Position numbers and translations under genes: made by a program. A DNA stretch of 64,000 nucleotides from Enterobacteriaceae bacterium UBA5654 (lineage in GTDB: Bacteria > Pseudomonadota > Gammaproteobacteria > Enterobacterales > Enterobacteriaceae): assembly GCA_002421005.1 (NCBI GenBank), contig DIJC01000010.1, positions 1 through 64,000 of the forward strand. The letters run 5' to 3'. Shown here piece by piece: positions 55,623 through 64,000 of the stretch (position 1 is its first letter; each line of letters begins with the position of its first letter). Below the pieces are notes generated by a model. The model saw nothing but the letters and a program-made list of their open reading frames with translations. It did not search any database and was not told where the DNA came from.

Positions 55623-58600
55623 TTACTGCGCCTGCACGCGCAGCTCTGCTGCGCTACGACTACGGTGACCCAACAGCGCTTTCACATCGCTGGACTTCGG
55701 TTTGACCAGCGCGAATTTGGTCGAGAAGGTTGACCAGTGGGCGAGGATCTCTTCGCCACGCTGCGATCCGGTATGCTGTACATGCTCGGTGATCAAGCCG
55801 CGCAGGTGTTCCTCGTGGATGGCGAGGTCATCCACGCTCAGCACTTCCACCAGTTCCGGGTTCACGCGTTTACGGAATTCGCCGTCTTCATCCAGCACGT
55901 AGGCGAAACCGCCGGTCATCCCTGCGCCGAAGTTGACGCCGGTTTTGCCGAGAATACAGACGATGCCGCCGGTCATATATTCACAGCCGTTGTCGCCGAT
56001 ACCTTCCACCACGGTAATCGCCCCGGAGTTACGCACCCCGAAACGCTCGCCCGCGCGGCCTGCAGCATACAAACGACCGCCGGTTGCGCCATAAAGGCAG
56101 GTGTTGCCGATGATGCTCGCTTCATGGCTGCGGAAGGAGGAACCGACCGGCGGACGTACCGCCAGCAAGCCGCCCGCCATGCCTTTACCCACGTAATCGT
56201 TGGCATCGCCGGTCAGATACAGTTCCACGCCGCCCGCATTCCACACGCCAAAACTCTGGCCCGCGGTGCCGCTGAAGTACGCTTTAATCGGGTCTGACGC
56301 CAGCCCCTGATCGCCGTGGGTGCGAGCAATATAGCCCGACAGCGACGCGCCCACTGAACGGTCGGTGTTGCGGATGTCAAACCAGAACGTTTTGCTCTGG
56401 CGCGCATCGACAAAGGGTTTGGCATTCATCAGTAGCTGCGCGTTCAGCACGCCGTTATCAAACGGCGGATTGTGCTCGGTGCAGTGCAGCGCCTTGCCCG
56501 GATGCGGTTCCGCTGTCTCCAGCAGTTTGCGCAAATCCAGCTTCTGCTGTTTGGCGGTAAAGCCTTCCAGCTCTTTGAGCAGATCGGTACGGCCAATCAG
56601 ATCCACCAGGCGTTTTACGCCAAGCTGTGCCATCAGCTCGCGGGTTTCGCGGGCGATAAATTCAAAGTAATTGGTCACTTTGAACGGCAGGCCGTGATAG
56701 TGGTTCTTACGCAGCTTCTCATCCTGGGTTGCCACGCCGGTGGCGCAGTTGTTCAGGTGGCAGATACGCAGATATTTACAGCCCAGCGCCACCATCGGGC
56801 CGGTGCCGAAGCCGAAGCTTTCCGCGCCGAGGATCGCTGCTTTAATAATGTCCTGCCCGGTTTTCAGGCCGCCGTCGACCTGCAAACGGATCTTATGGCG
56901 CAGGCCGTTCGCCACCAGCGCCTGCTGGGTTTCCACCAGCCCAAGCTCCCACGGGCAGCCTGCGTATTTCACCGATGACAGCGGGCTTGCCCCCGTGCCG
57001 CCGTCGTAGCCCGCAATGGTAATCAAATCCGCATAGGCTTTCGCCACGCCGGTCGCGATGGTGCCAACGCCCGGCTCGGAAACCAGCTTCACGGAGATCA
57101 TCGCCTGCGGATTGACCTGCTTAAGGTCGAAAATCAGCTGCGCTAAGTCTTCGATAGAGTAAATATCATGATGCGGCGGCGGGGAGATCAGCGTCACGCC
57201 CGGCACCGAGTAGCGCAGTTTCGCGATATACGGTGTGACTTTATCGCCCGGTAGCTGACCACCTTCACCCGGCTTCGCGCCCTGAGCAACTTTAATCTGG
57301 ATCACGTCAGCGTTAACGAGGTAAGCAGGGGTGACGCCGAAGCGACCGGAAGCCACCTGCTTAATGCGCGACACTTTATTGGTGCCGTAGCGCGCCGGAT
57401 CTTCACCGCCTTCGCCAGAGTTAGAGTTACCGCCGAGGCTGTTCATCGCTTCGGCCAGCGCTTCGTGCGCTTCCGGGCTAAGTGCGCCGATTGACATCGC
57501 AGCGGTATCAAAACGCTTAAACAGATCGGTAGCGGGTTCCACATCGTCAAGGCTGACCGCCTCGCCGTTCGGGGCAATCGCCAGCAGATCGCGCAGCGTC
57601 GCCGCCGGGCGCTGGTTCACCAGCTCGGCGTATTGCTGATAGTCGCTGTACTCGCCGCTCTGTACCGCTTGTTGCAGGGTGCGCACCACATCCGGGTTAT
57701 AAGCATGATATTCGCCGCCGTGAACGTATTTCAGCAGCCCGCCCTGATCCAGCGGTTTACGCGCCAGCCACGCACGCTTCGACAGATTCAGCAGGTCCTG
57801 CTGGAAGTCTGCAAAGCCCGCGCCACCGATGCGGCTCACCGCGCCCTGGAAGCACAGCCCGGAAACGTCGTCATGCAGCCCCACGGCTTCAAACAGTTTC
57901 GAGCAGCGATAGGACGCGATGGTTGAGATGCCCATTTTGGACATGATCTTATACAGACCTTTGTTGATGCCGTTACGGTAGTTCAGCATCACGGTACGGT
58001 AGGCTTTCTCAATCGCTTTACTGTCAACCAGCTTCGCCAGCGTTTCATAGGCGAGGTATGGGTAAATTGCCGTCGCGCCGAAGCCCAGCAGCACCGCAAA
58101 GTGGTGCGGATCGCGCACGCTGGCGGTTTCTACAATAATGTTGGCGTCGCAGCGCAGGCTTTTATCGACCAGACGGGTCTGGATCGCGCCGACGGCCATC
58201 GGAGCCGGAACCGGCAGGCGGTTTTTGGCAATATTGCGATCCGAAAGTACCAGCAGCACCGTGCCGTCGCGCACCATCTGCTCGGCTTTATCGCACAGCG
58301 CTTTCACCGTGGTTTCGAGATCGGTTTCGGTGACGTCAAAGGTGATATCCAGCACGTCCGCGCGGTAGTGGTGCTCGGTCATGGTGGTCAACTGATTAAA
58401 ATCAGACCACAGCAGGATCGGCGATTTAAAGCTCAGACGGTGCGCCTGGCCTTCCGCCTCGCAGAAGACGTTCATTTCGCGGCCAATGCTGGTGGAGAGC
58501 GACATCACGTGCGCTTCACGCAGCGGATCGATCGGCGGGTTAGTCACCTGGGCGAACTGCTGGCGGAAGTAGTCATAAATAATGCGCGGCTGGCTGGAGA

Positions 58601-60083
58601 GCACGGCGAACGGGGTATCGTCACCCATTGAACCGACCGCTTCCTGGCCGTTTTCACCCAGCACGCGGATCACTGAATCCAGCTCTTCGGCACTGTAGTT
58701 AAACTGTTTCTGATAGCTGGCGAGCAGATCGTCGTCCATCTCGCGTTGCCCGACTTGGTCATCCGCCAGCTCTTCAAACGGCACCAGGCGGCGCACGTTT
58801 TTCTCCATCCATTCTTTATACGGATGGCGGCTTTTCAGCTCTTCATCGGTTTCGGCAGAGTGCAGAATGCGCCCGCCACGGGTATCGATCACCATCAGCT
58901 CGCCCGGTCCGACGCGGCCTTTTTCTACGACTTCATCCGGCTGGTAATCCCAGATACCGACTTCAGACGCACAGGTGATCAGCTTATCTTTGGTGATCAC
59001 ATAACGGGCCGGACGCAGGCCGTTACGGTCGAGGTTACAGGCAGCGAAACGCCCGTCAGACATGACAATGCCCGCCGGACCGTCCCACGGCTCCATGTGC
59101 ATCGAGTTAAAGTCGAAGAACGCGCGCAGTTCCGGGTCCATATCCGGGTTATTCTGCCAGGCCGGGGGAACGAGCAGACGCATGGCGCGCACGATATCCA
59201 TCCCGCCTGCCAGCAGCAGTTCCAGCATGTTATCCATTGAACTGGAGTCAGAGCCGGTTTCGTTAACGAACGGTGCGGCGTCGTGCAGATCCGGGATCAG
59301 CGGCGTTTTAAATTTATAGGTACGTGCGCGCGCCCACTGGCGGTTGCCGGTAATGGTATTGATTTCGCCGTTGTGCGCCAGATAGCGGAACGGCTGTGCC
59401 AGCGGCCAGCGCGGCACGGTGTTGGTGGAGAAACGCTGGTGGAACAGGCAGATGGCCGATTCCAGACGCAGGTCCGCGAGATCCAGATAAAAGCGCGGCA
59501 GATCTGCGGGCATACACAGACCTTTATAGATGTTCACCAGGTTAGAAAGGCTACAGACGTAGAACTCTTTATCTTCCTGGAGACGTTTTTCAATGCGGCG
59601 GCGGGCGATGAACAGACGGCGTTCCATATCACGCGGACGCCAGCCCGCAGGCGCGTTGACAAAAATCTGTTCGATACGCGGCAGGGAGGAGAGGGCGATT
59701 TCACCAAGCACGCCTTCGTTGGTTGGCACTTCGCGCCAGCCCACAATCGACAGCGTCTCGCGCTGAAGCTCTTCTTCAACAATATGCCGCGCCGCTTTCG
59801 CCCGTTCGGGATCTTTATTCAGGAACAGCATCCCGACGGCGTAATTTTTGGCTAAACGCCAGCCGCGCTCTTCGGCAACGATGCGGAAAAAACGGTCAGG
59901 TTTTTGCAGCAGCAGGCCGCAACCATCGCCGGTTTTACCGTCGGCAAGAATTGCGCCACGGTGCTGCATCCGGGCCAGCGCGTGTATAGCAGTACGCACT
60001 ACCTTGTGGCTAGGTTCGCCTTCTATGTGGGCGATCAGGCCGAAACCACAGTTATCCTTCTCAAGGGATCTATCGTACAACAT
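55623..60083 (-). CDS. gltB: Glutamate synthase large subunit GltB
   Basis: This 1486-residue subunit is made with an 11-residue propeptide, then the nucleophile Cys12 (DNCGFGLIAH) of the glutamine amidotransferase domain. The synthase TIM barrel with FMN and a 3Fe-4S site (CKYLRICHLNNCATG) follows, and a C-terminal beta-helix (repeated GxxGG segments) ends it. The ribosome site GGGGAGG precedes the ATG. It has the same length as the E. coli protein. Confidence 0.98.
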   Translation of the reverse strand: MLYDRSLEKDNCGFGLIAHIEGEPSHKVVRTAIHALARMQHRGAILADGKTGDGCGLLLQKPDRFFRIVAEERGWRLAKNYAVGMLFLNKDPERAKAARHIVEEELQRETLSIVGWREVPTNEGVLGEIALSSLPRIEQIFVNAPAGWRPRDMERRLFIARRRIEKRLQEDKEFYVCSLSNLVNIYKGLCMPADLPRFYLDLADLRLESAICLFHQRFSTNTVPRWPLAQPFRYLAHNGEINTITGNRQWARARTYKFKTPLIPDLHDAAPFVNETGSDSSSMDNMLELLLAGGMDIVRAMRLLVPPAWQNNPDMDPELRAFFDFNSMHMEPWDGPAGIVMSDGRFAACNLDRNGLRPARYVITKDKLITCASEVGIWDYQPDEVVEKGRVGPGELMVIDTRGGRILHSAETDEELKSRHPYKEWMEKNVRRLVPFEELADDQVGQREMDDDLLASYQKQFNYSAEELDSVIRVLGENGQEAVGSMGDDTPFAVLSSQPRIIYDYFRQQFAQVTNPPIDPLREAHVMSLSTSIGREMNVFCEAEGQAHRLSFKSPILLWSDFNQLTTMTEHHYRADVLDITFDVTETDLETTVKALCDKAEQMVRDGTVLLVLSDRNIAKNRLPVPAPMAVGAIQTRLVDKSLRCDANIIVETASVRDPHHFAVLLGFGATAIYPYLAYETLAKLVDSKAIEKAYRTVMLNYRNGINKGLYKIMSKMGISTIASYRCSKLFEAVGLHDDVSGLCFQGAVSRIGGAGFADFQQDLLNLSKRAWLARKPLDQGGLLKYVHGGEYHAYNPDVVRTLQQAVQSGEYSDYQQYAELVNQRPAATLRDLLAIAPNGEAVSLDDVEPATDLFKRFDTAAMSIGALSPEAHEALAEAMNSLGGNSNSGEGGEDPARYGTNKVSRIKQVASGRFGVTPAYLVNADVIQIKVAQGAKPGEGGQLPGDKVTPYIAKLRYSVPGVTLISPPPHHDIYSIEDLAQLIFDLKQVNPQAMISVKLVSEPGVGTIATGVAKAYADLITIAGYDGGTGASPLSSVKYAGCPWELGLVETQQALVANGLRHKIRLQVDGGLKTGQDIIKAAILGAESFGFGTGPMVALGCKYLRICHLNNCATGVATQDEKLRKNHYHGLPFKVTNYFEFIARETRELMAQLGVKRLVDLIGRTDLLKELEGFTAKQQKLDLRKLLETAEPHPGKALHCTEHNPPFDNGVLNAQLLMNAKPFVDARQSKTFWFDIRNTDRSVGASLSGYIARTHGDQGLASDPIKAYFSGTAGQSFGVWNAGGVELYLTGDANDYVGKGMAGGLLAVRPPVGSSFRSHEASIIGNTCLYGATGGRLYAAGRAGERFGVRNSGAITVVEGIGDNGCEYMTGGIVCILGKTGVNFGAGMTGGFAYVLDEDGEFRKRVNPELVEVLSVDDLAIHEEHLRGLITEHVQHTGSQRGEEILAHWSTFSTKFALVKPKSSDVKALLGHRSRSAAELRVQAQ

Positions 60084-60697
60084 ATTAGTGAACCTCCCCA
60101 GGCTCTACGGGAGACCCTCCTGACCGCTGCGCACGGGCACAGAAAGAGCATGGCGACGGGGCGTGACCTGCCTCGCATTCGCCCTCTTTAATCCATTCGC
60201 ATTGGAAAATACGTTCAGAGGGAATCTCAATTACTGCATAAATATGATGAGCCGACGGCCCACCCAGAAAGCTTCCAGCGGATTTCCAACTTATCGGGAA
60301 TCGCTACACAGGTCAAATGACATTCTTATTTATGCAAAAATGTGCTAAACAGCGCTTAACTTACTGATAATAATATTTATTTAACGTTAAGTCCTGCGCT
60401 TAAGCGGCAACGGAGGGCACTAAAGAGTGTGATCTGTCTCACTATAAGATAACCACGTTGCGCCCGTAGTTCTCTTATGTTTTTCAATCTTTCAGCATTT
60501 AATGCTGCTGATTGCTTTTCAGTTGCACGATGTGACTGTTTTTGATCTGCGCTCGCAAAAATGAAATATTTTTGCCGGATATAAGTAAAAGTCATTACCT
60601 GAAGTGTGCATGAAACAGCGGTTATTTCGATTAATTATTCAATAGCTGTAGGCTGTCCCCGGCGATTGATCCAGGTCATCGCCGACGGGAGCTAAAA
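60084..60697. promoter_or_regulatory. Divergent gltB/yhcC control region
   Basis: This gap of about 610 bp has no gene. A CRP-like site TGTGA-N6-TCACT is at 60428-60443. In E. coli this region carries Lrp, IHF and CRP sites that control gltBDF, and the AT-rich stretches here (60300-60400, 60550-60640) would suit Lrp and IHF. A hairpin GGCGAT/ATCGCC (60661-60683) lies just before yhcC. Confidence 0.6.
60428..60443. promoter_or_regulatory. Predicted CRP site upstream of gltB
   Basis: TGTGATCTGTCTCACT matches TGTGA-N6-TCACA with one mismatch. It is 345 bp upstream of the gltB start, in the region where E. coli gltBDF is CRP-regulated. Confidence 0.6.
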
Positions 60698-60739
60698 GTG
60701 GCAGGCTTGGCCCCATTCATTAGGGCGGTCTATCAGATT

Positions 60740-61663
60740 ATGCAGTTACAAAAATTAGTCAATATGTTTGGTGGCGATCTTACCCGCCGTTACGGACAAA
60801 AAGTTCATAAGCTAACCCTTCACGGCGGGTTTAGCTGCCCGAATCGCGATGGCACCATCGGGCGCGGCGGATGCACTTTCTGTAACGTCGCCTCTTTTGC
60901 CGATGAAGCGCAGCAGTATCATTCCATCGCCGAGCAGCTCGCACACCAGGCGACGCTGGTTAACCGTGCTAAACGCTACCTCGCCTATTTTCAGGCGTAC
61001 ACCAGCACGTTTGCCGAAGTGCAGGTGCTGCGCTCGATGTATCAGCAGGCGGTTAGCCAGGCTAGTATTGTCGGGCTGTGCGTTGGCACCCGCCCGGACT
61101 GCGTGCCGGAAGCGGTACTCGATCTGCTTAGCGAATATAACGATCAGGGCTACGAAATCTGGCTGGAGCTGGGACTGCAAAGCGCGCAGGATAAAACCCT
61201 GCATCGTATCAATCGCGGCCATAATTTCGCCTGCTATCAACACACCACCCGGCTGGCGCGCGAACGCGGGCTGAACGTCTGCGCGCATCTGATCGTGGGC
61301 CTGCCGGGAGAAGGGCAGAGCGAATGCCTGCAAACGCTGGAGCGAGTGGTAGAAACGGGTGTGGACGGCATCAAGCTGCACCCGCTGCACATCGTCAAAG
61401 GCAGCATTATGGCGAAGGCGTGGCAGGCGGGGCGGTTAAACGGCATCGGGCTGGAAGAGTATACCGTCACGGCAGGAGAGATGATCCGTCACACGCCGCC
61501 GGAGGTGATTTTCCACCGCATTTCCGCCAGCGCCCGTCGTCCGACGCTGCTGGCACCGCTGTGGTGCGAAAATCGCTGGACCGGGATGGTCGAGCTGGAT
61601 AAGTACCTTAACGTCCACGGCGTGCAGGGTTCCGCACTGGGAAGGCCGTGGAGCGGACAATAA
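60740..61663 (+). CDS. yhcC: Radical-SAM protein YhcC
   Basis: This is a 308-residue radical-SAM protein of the YhcC/YtqA group, related in its core to Elp3. The cluster cysteines are in GGFSCPNRDGTIGRGGCTFC (Cys-x11-Cys-x2-Cys). Its substrate is not established; tRNA modification has been proposed. The start at 60740 (MQLQKLVNMFGGDL) agrees with E. coli, but a GTG at 60698 has the better ribosome site (GGGAG, 7 bases upstream) and would add 14 residues. In K-12 arcB follows yhcC; here ppa does. Confidence 0.9.
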   Translation: MQLQKLVNMFGGDLTRRYGQKVHKLTLHGGFSCPNRDGTIGRGGCTFCNVASFADEAQQYHSIAEQLAHQATLVNRAKRYLAYFQAYTSTFAEVQVLRSMYQQAVSQASIVGLCVGTRPDCVPEAVLDLLSEYNDQGYEIWLELGLQSAQDKTLHRINRGHNFACYQHTTRLARERGLNVCAHLIVGLPGEGQSECLQTLERVVETGVDGIKLHPLHIVKGSIMAKAWQAGRLNGIGLEEYTVTAGEMIRHTPPEVIFHRISASARRPTLLAPLWCENRWTGMVELDKYLNVHGVQGSALGRPWSGQ

Positions 61664-61686
61664 AAAGCCCGGCGCGATGGCCGGGC
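61662..61686 (-). terminator. Terminator of ppa (shared with yhcC)
   Basis: A 7-bp stem GCCCGGC/GCCGGGC with a 6-base loop is followed by TTTTT on the minus strand. It overlaps the yhcC stop and lies 18 bp after the ppa stop. Confidence 0.85.
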
Positions 61687-61704
61687 CTGACAGCGTGATA
61701 AAAC

Positions 61705-62232
61705 TTACTTCTTCGCGCGCTCAAAAGAGGCCACGATTTCAGCTTTCGCCGCTTCGGCGTTATCCCAGCCGTCAACCTTAACCCATTTGCCTTTTTCGAG
61801 ATCTTTATAGTGCTCGAAGAAGTGGGTGATCTGCGCTTTCAGCAGTTCCGGCAGGTCGTTCACATCTTTAATGTGATCGTATTCTTTGCTCAGCTTGGTA
61901 TGCGGAACGGCAACCAGCTTGGCATCTTCACCGGATTCGTCGGTCATTTTCAGCACGCCAACCGGACGGCAGCGGATCACAGAGCCTGGCTCCAGCGGAT
62001 ACGGCGTCGGGACCAGTACGTCAACCGGGTCGCCATCCAGAGACAGAGTGTGGTTGATGTAACCGTAGTTGCACGGATAGAACATCGCAGTGGACATGAA
62101 ACGGTCAACGAACAGCGCGCCGCTCTCTTTATCGACTTCGTATTTGATCGGATCCGCGTTCGCCGGGATCTCAATAACAACGTAGATATCTTCTGGCAGA
62201 TCTTTACCAGCAGGGACGTTGAGTAAGCTCAT
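61705..62232 (-). CDS. ppa: Inorganic pyrophosphatase
   Basis: This is a 175-residue soluble family I enzyme that hydrolyses pyrophosphate and drives biosynthetic reactions. The metal-binding signature is in SLDGDPVDVLV, with three Asp residues around residues 66-71. The start at 62232 (MSLLNVPAGKDLPEDIYVVI) matches E. coli; an upstream frame to 62259 lacks similarity. It is divergent from ytfQ, as in K-12. Confidence 0.98.
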   Translation of the reverse strand: MSLLNVPAGKDLPEDIYVVIEIPANADPIKYEVDKESGALFVDRFMSTAMFYPCNYGYINHTLSLDGDPVDVLVPTPYPLEPGSVIRCRPVGVLKMTDESGEDAKLVAVPHTKLSKEYDHIKDVNDLPELLKAQITHFFEHYKDLEKGKWVKVDGWDNAEAAKAEIVASFERAKK

Positions 62233-62395
62233 GTCTGTTTCCTTTAAAATGTATGGCAAACAATGCCCGGTATTATAGCCAACTGGCGAGGAATGTCTTG
62301 AGCTGTTTTCGCCGGAGCCATTTTTTAAGATGACTCTTTGACGCGCCTTTCATGACAGGAAAATCCATAAAGTCAGCCACTTACTGAATAAATAA

Positions 62396-62411
62396 GTGTA
62401 ACCGTTTACAT
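62396..62411. promoter_or_regulatory. Predicted GalR/GalS operator
   Basis: GTGTAACCGTTTACAT matches the GalR/GalS consensus GTGKAANCGNTTNCAC at all but the last specified base. It lies 223 bp before ytfQ, which encodes a galactofuranose-binding protein, so galactose-responsive control is reasonable. Confidence 0.65.
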
Positions 62412-62545
62412 TGCACGCTTCCGGCGTCAATAACTGGCTGAAATTTATTCGTTTTTAAACTTGTCGGTTTCTCCCGCTACGCACCGCCGCGCCAGCCCTC
62501 ATTCCAAAAGCCTTTGTTAACAGGCTGTTCTTTTTTCTGAAGTGT

Positions 62546-62568
62546 GATGTAACTCATTTTGTTACATC
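62546..62568. promoter_or_regulatory. 23-bp palindrome upstream of ytfQ
   Basis: The perfect inverted repeat GATGTAAC-N7-GTTACATC lies 66-88 bp before the ytfQ start, near the expected promoter. The arms resemble an operator for a dimeric regulator. The regulator is not identified. Confidence 0.55.
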
Positions 62569-62633
62569 CTCGTTTGTCTATAGTTCAAGCGCAGGTGACT
62601 TTTCTCTAACAATAACCCTACGAGGACGCTCTT

Positions 62634-63590
62634 ATGTGGAAGCGCTTACTTTTAGTCACAGCAGTTTCGGCAGCCATGTCGTCTATGGCAATGGCCGCTC
62701 CCCTCACCGTCGGTTTTTCCCAGGTCGGTTCTGAATCCGGCTGGCGCGCGGCAGAAACCAGCGTTGCGAAAAGCGAGGCTCAGAAACGCGGCATCACGTT
62801 GAAGATTGCCGATGGTCAGCAAAAGCAGGAAAACCAGATTAAAGCGGTCCGTTCATTCATTGCCCAGGGCGTTGACGCGATCTTCATCGCGCCGGTGGTG
62901 GCGACAGGCTGGGAACCGGTATTAAAAGAGGCGAAAGACGCAGAGATCCCGGTGATCCTTCTTGACCGCTCGATTGATGTCAAAGACAAGTCGCTCTACA
63001 TGACCACCGTCACCGCAGACAACGTGCTGGAAGGCCGACTGATTGGCGACTGGCTGGTGAAAACCGTTGATGGCAAGCCGTGTAACGTCGTCGAGTTGCA
63101 GGGCACCGTTGGGGCCAGCGTCGCGATTGACCGTAAAAAAGGCTTCGCTGAGGCGATTTCTAAAGCCTCGAACATCAAGATTATCCGCTCCCAGTCCGGC
63201 GACTTCACCCGTAGTAAAGGTAAAGAGGTGATGGAGAGCTTTATCAAGGCCGAGAACAACGGCAAAAACATCTGCATGGTTTACGCCCATAACGACGATA
63301 TGGCGATTGGCGCGATTCAGGCTATTAAAGAAGCGGGCCTGAAGCCGGGTAAAGATATCCTCACCGGGTCGATTGACGGCGTGCCGGATATCTACAAAGC
63401 GATGATCGACGGTGAAGCCAATGCCAGCGTTGAACTGACGCCAAATATGGCGGGTCCGGCGTTTGATGCGCTGGAGAAATTCAAAAAAGACGGTACGCAG
63501 CCTGAGAAGCTGACCATTACTAAATCCACGCTGTACCTGCCGGATACGGCGAAAGAAGAGTTAGAGAAGAAGAAAAATATGGGGTACTGA
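62634..63590 (+). CDS. ytfQ: Galactofuranose-binding protein YtfQ
   Basis: This 318-residue periplasmic sugar-binding protein of the ribose/galactose (peripla_BP_4) class captures galactofuranose for the YtfRT-YjfF ABC transporter. A signal peptide ends at AMAMA near residue 21. Sugar-contacting segments such as VGFSQVGSESGWR, PVILLDRSIDV and AHNDDMAIGAIQA are present. The length equals E. coli YtfQ. The transporter genes ytfR, ytfT and yjfF are expected to the right of the window, beyond the repeat array. Confidence 0.95.
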   Translation: MWKRLLLVTAVSAAMSSMAMAAPLTVGFSQVGSESGWRAAETSVAKSEAQKRGITLKIADGQQKQENQIKAVRSFIAQGVDAIFIAPVVATGWEPVLKEAKDAEIPVILLDRSIDVKDKSLYMTTVTADNVLEGRLIGDWLVKTVDGKPCNVVELQGTVGASVAIDRKKGFAEAISKASNIKIIRSQSGDFTRSKGKEVMESFIKAENNGKNICMVYAHNDDMAIGAIQAIKEAGLKPGKDILTGSIDGVPDIYKAMIDGEANASVELTPNMAGPAFDALEKFKKDGTQPEKLTITKSTLYLPDTAKEELEKKKNMGY

Positions 63591-63594
63591 TGGA

Positions 63595-64000
63595 GGAATC
63601 GCCCTCACCCCGGCCCTCTCCCGCAGGGAGAGGGAGAAAACCGGCGCCGGACGCCATCACGACCCGGACAGTAACCTCTCCCCTGAGGGAGAGGGGGAGA
63701 GTATGAGCTACGGAATCGCCCTCACCCCGGCCCTCTCCCGCAGCGAGAGGGAGAAAACCGGCGCCGGACCCATTACGACCCCGGACAGTTCCCTCTCCCC
63801 TGAGGGAGAGGGTTAGGGAGAGGGGAAGAGTATGAGCTACGGAATCACCCTCACCCCGGCCCTCTCCCGCCGGGAGAGGGAGAAAACCGGCGCCGGACGC
63901 CATCACGACCCCGGACAGTTCCCTCTCCCCTGAGGGAGAGGGTTAGGGAGAGGGGGAGAGTATGAGCTACGGAATCGCCCTCACCCCGGCCCTCTCCCGC
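63595..64000. repeat. Tandem hairpin repeat array downstream of ytfQ
   Basis: Three full units and a fourth cut by the window edge: 63595-63710, 63711-63839, 63840-63969 and 63970-64000. Full units are about 116-130 bp. Each unit starts GGAATCGCCCTCACCCCGG and contains two hairpins, CCCTCTCCC-N3-GGGAGAGGG (63614-63634 in unit 1) and CTCTCCCCTGAGGGAGAG, joined by a GGCGCC-containing linker, and ends AGTATGAGCTA. Units differ by a few substitutions and a 12-13 bp extension (GGTTAGGGAGAG) in units 2 and 3. Open frames across it are products of the repeat, not genes. Confidence 0.9.

Larger units (their letters stand above)
62233..62633. promoter_or_regulatory. Divergent ppa/ytfQ control region
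   Basis: This 401-bp gap without a gene carries two palindromes, listed separately: a GalR/GalS-type operator at 62396-62411 and a 23-bp palindrome at 62546-62568. The ytfQ ribosome site is in ACGAGGACGCTCTTATG. Confidence 0.65.

Noticed and set aside
63520..63906. Minus-strand 128-residue frame with repeated GAGFLPLPAGEGRGEGDS
   Set aside because: Translation of the tandem repeat array and the ytfQ 3' end; repeats in protein follow from DNA repeats.
63595..64000. Possible CRISPR array at the right end
   Set aside because: Whole units are repeated with no unique spacers, and they contain paired hairpins; this is a tandem repeat, not CRISPR.

Overview
The window is a chromosomal segment of an enteric gammaproteobacterium of the family Enterobacteriaceae. 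Nearly every gene has a recognisable E. coli K-12 orthologue of matching length, and much of the order follows the K-12 72-minute region (5S rRNA/rrnD end, yhdZYXW, acrEF-acrS, dusB-fis, prmA-panF-yhdT-accCB, csrD-mreBCD, rng-yhdP-tldD, aaeRXAB, argR/mdh, degSQ, zapG/zapE, rplM-rpsI, sspAB, gltBD, yhcC). The differences from K-12 suggest an Enterobacter- or Lelliottia-like organism rather than Escherichia, but the genus is an inference from gene content.

Layout. 1-64: end of a 5S rRNA gene with its terminator. 149-4304: polar amino-acid ABC transporter (yhdWXYZ) on the minus strand. 4785-12931: lipoprotein yhdV, the AcrEF efflux pump with divergent regulator acrS, a three-MHYT GGDEF-EAL membrane protein, and yhdU. 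13050-16657: a 3.6-kb decayed genomic island bounded by perfect 85-bp copies of the fis 3' end. It holds an N-terminally truncated tyrosine integrase, unidentified gene debris, and an HNH-nuclease effector-like gene followed by a probable immunity gene. 16639-25901 (minus strand): dusB-fis, then prmA, panF, yhdT, accBC, msrPQ and yhdH. 26108-38366 (plus strand): csrD, mreBCD, yhdE, rng, yhdP, tldD (cell shape, RNA turnover, envelope lipid transport, protease). 38398-44427: aromatic-acid efflux (aaeR/aaeXAB), a succinate-semialdehyde-dehydrogenase-like gene and barstar-like yhcO. 44485-51418: yhcN, argR, mdh, degS, degQ, zapG, zapE. 51640-53933: rplM-rpsI and sspAB. 54193-61663: glutamate synthase gltBD and divergent yhcC. 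61705-64000: ppa and ytfQ, which lie far away in K-12, and then a tandem array of hairpin-rich repeats running off the window.

The most unusual parts are the island at fis with its orphan toxin/immunity pair, the junction of yhcC with ppa (a rearrangement relative to K-12), the repeat array that probably sits inside the ytfQRT-yjfF operon, and the clear regulatory palindromes upstream of ytfQ, aaeX, gltB and argR.
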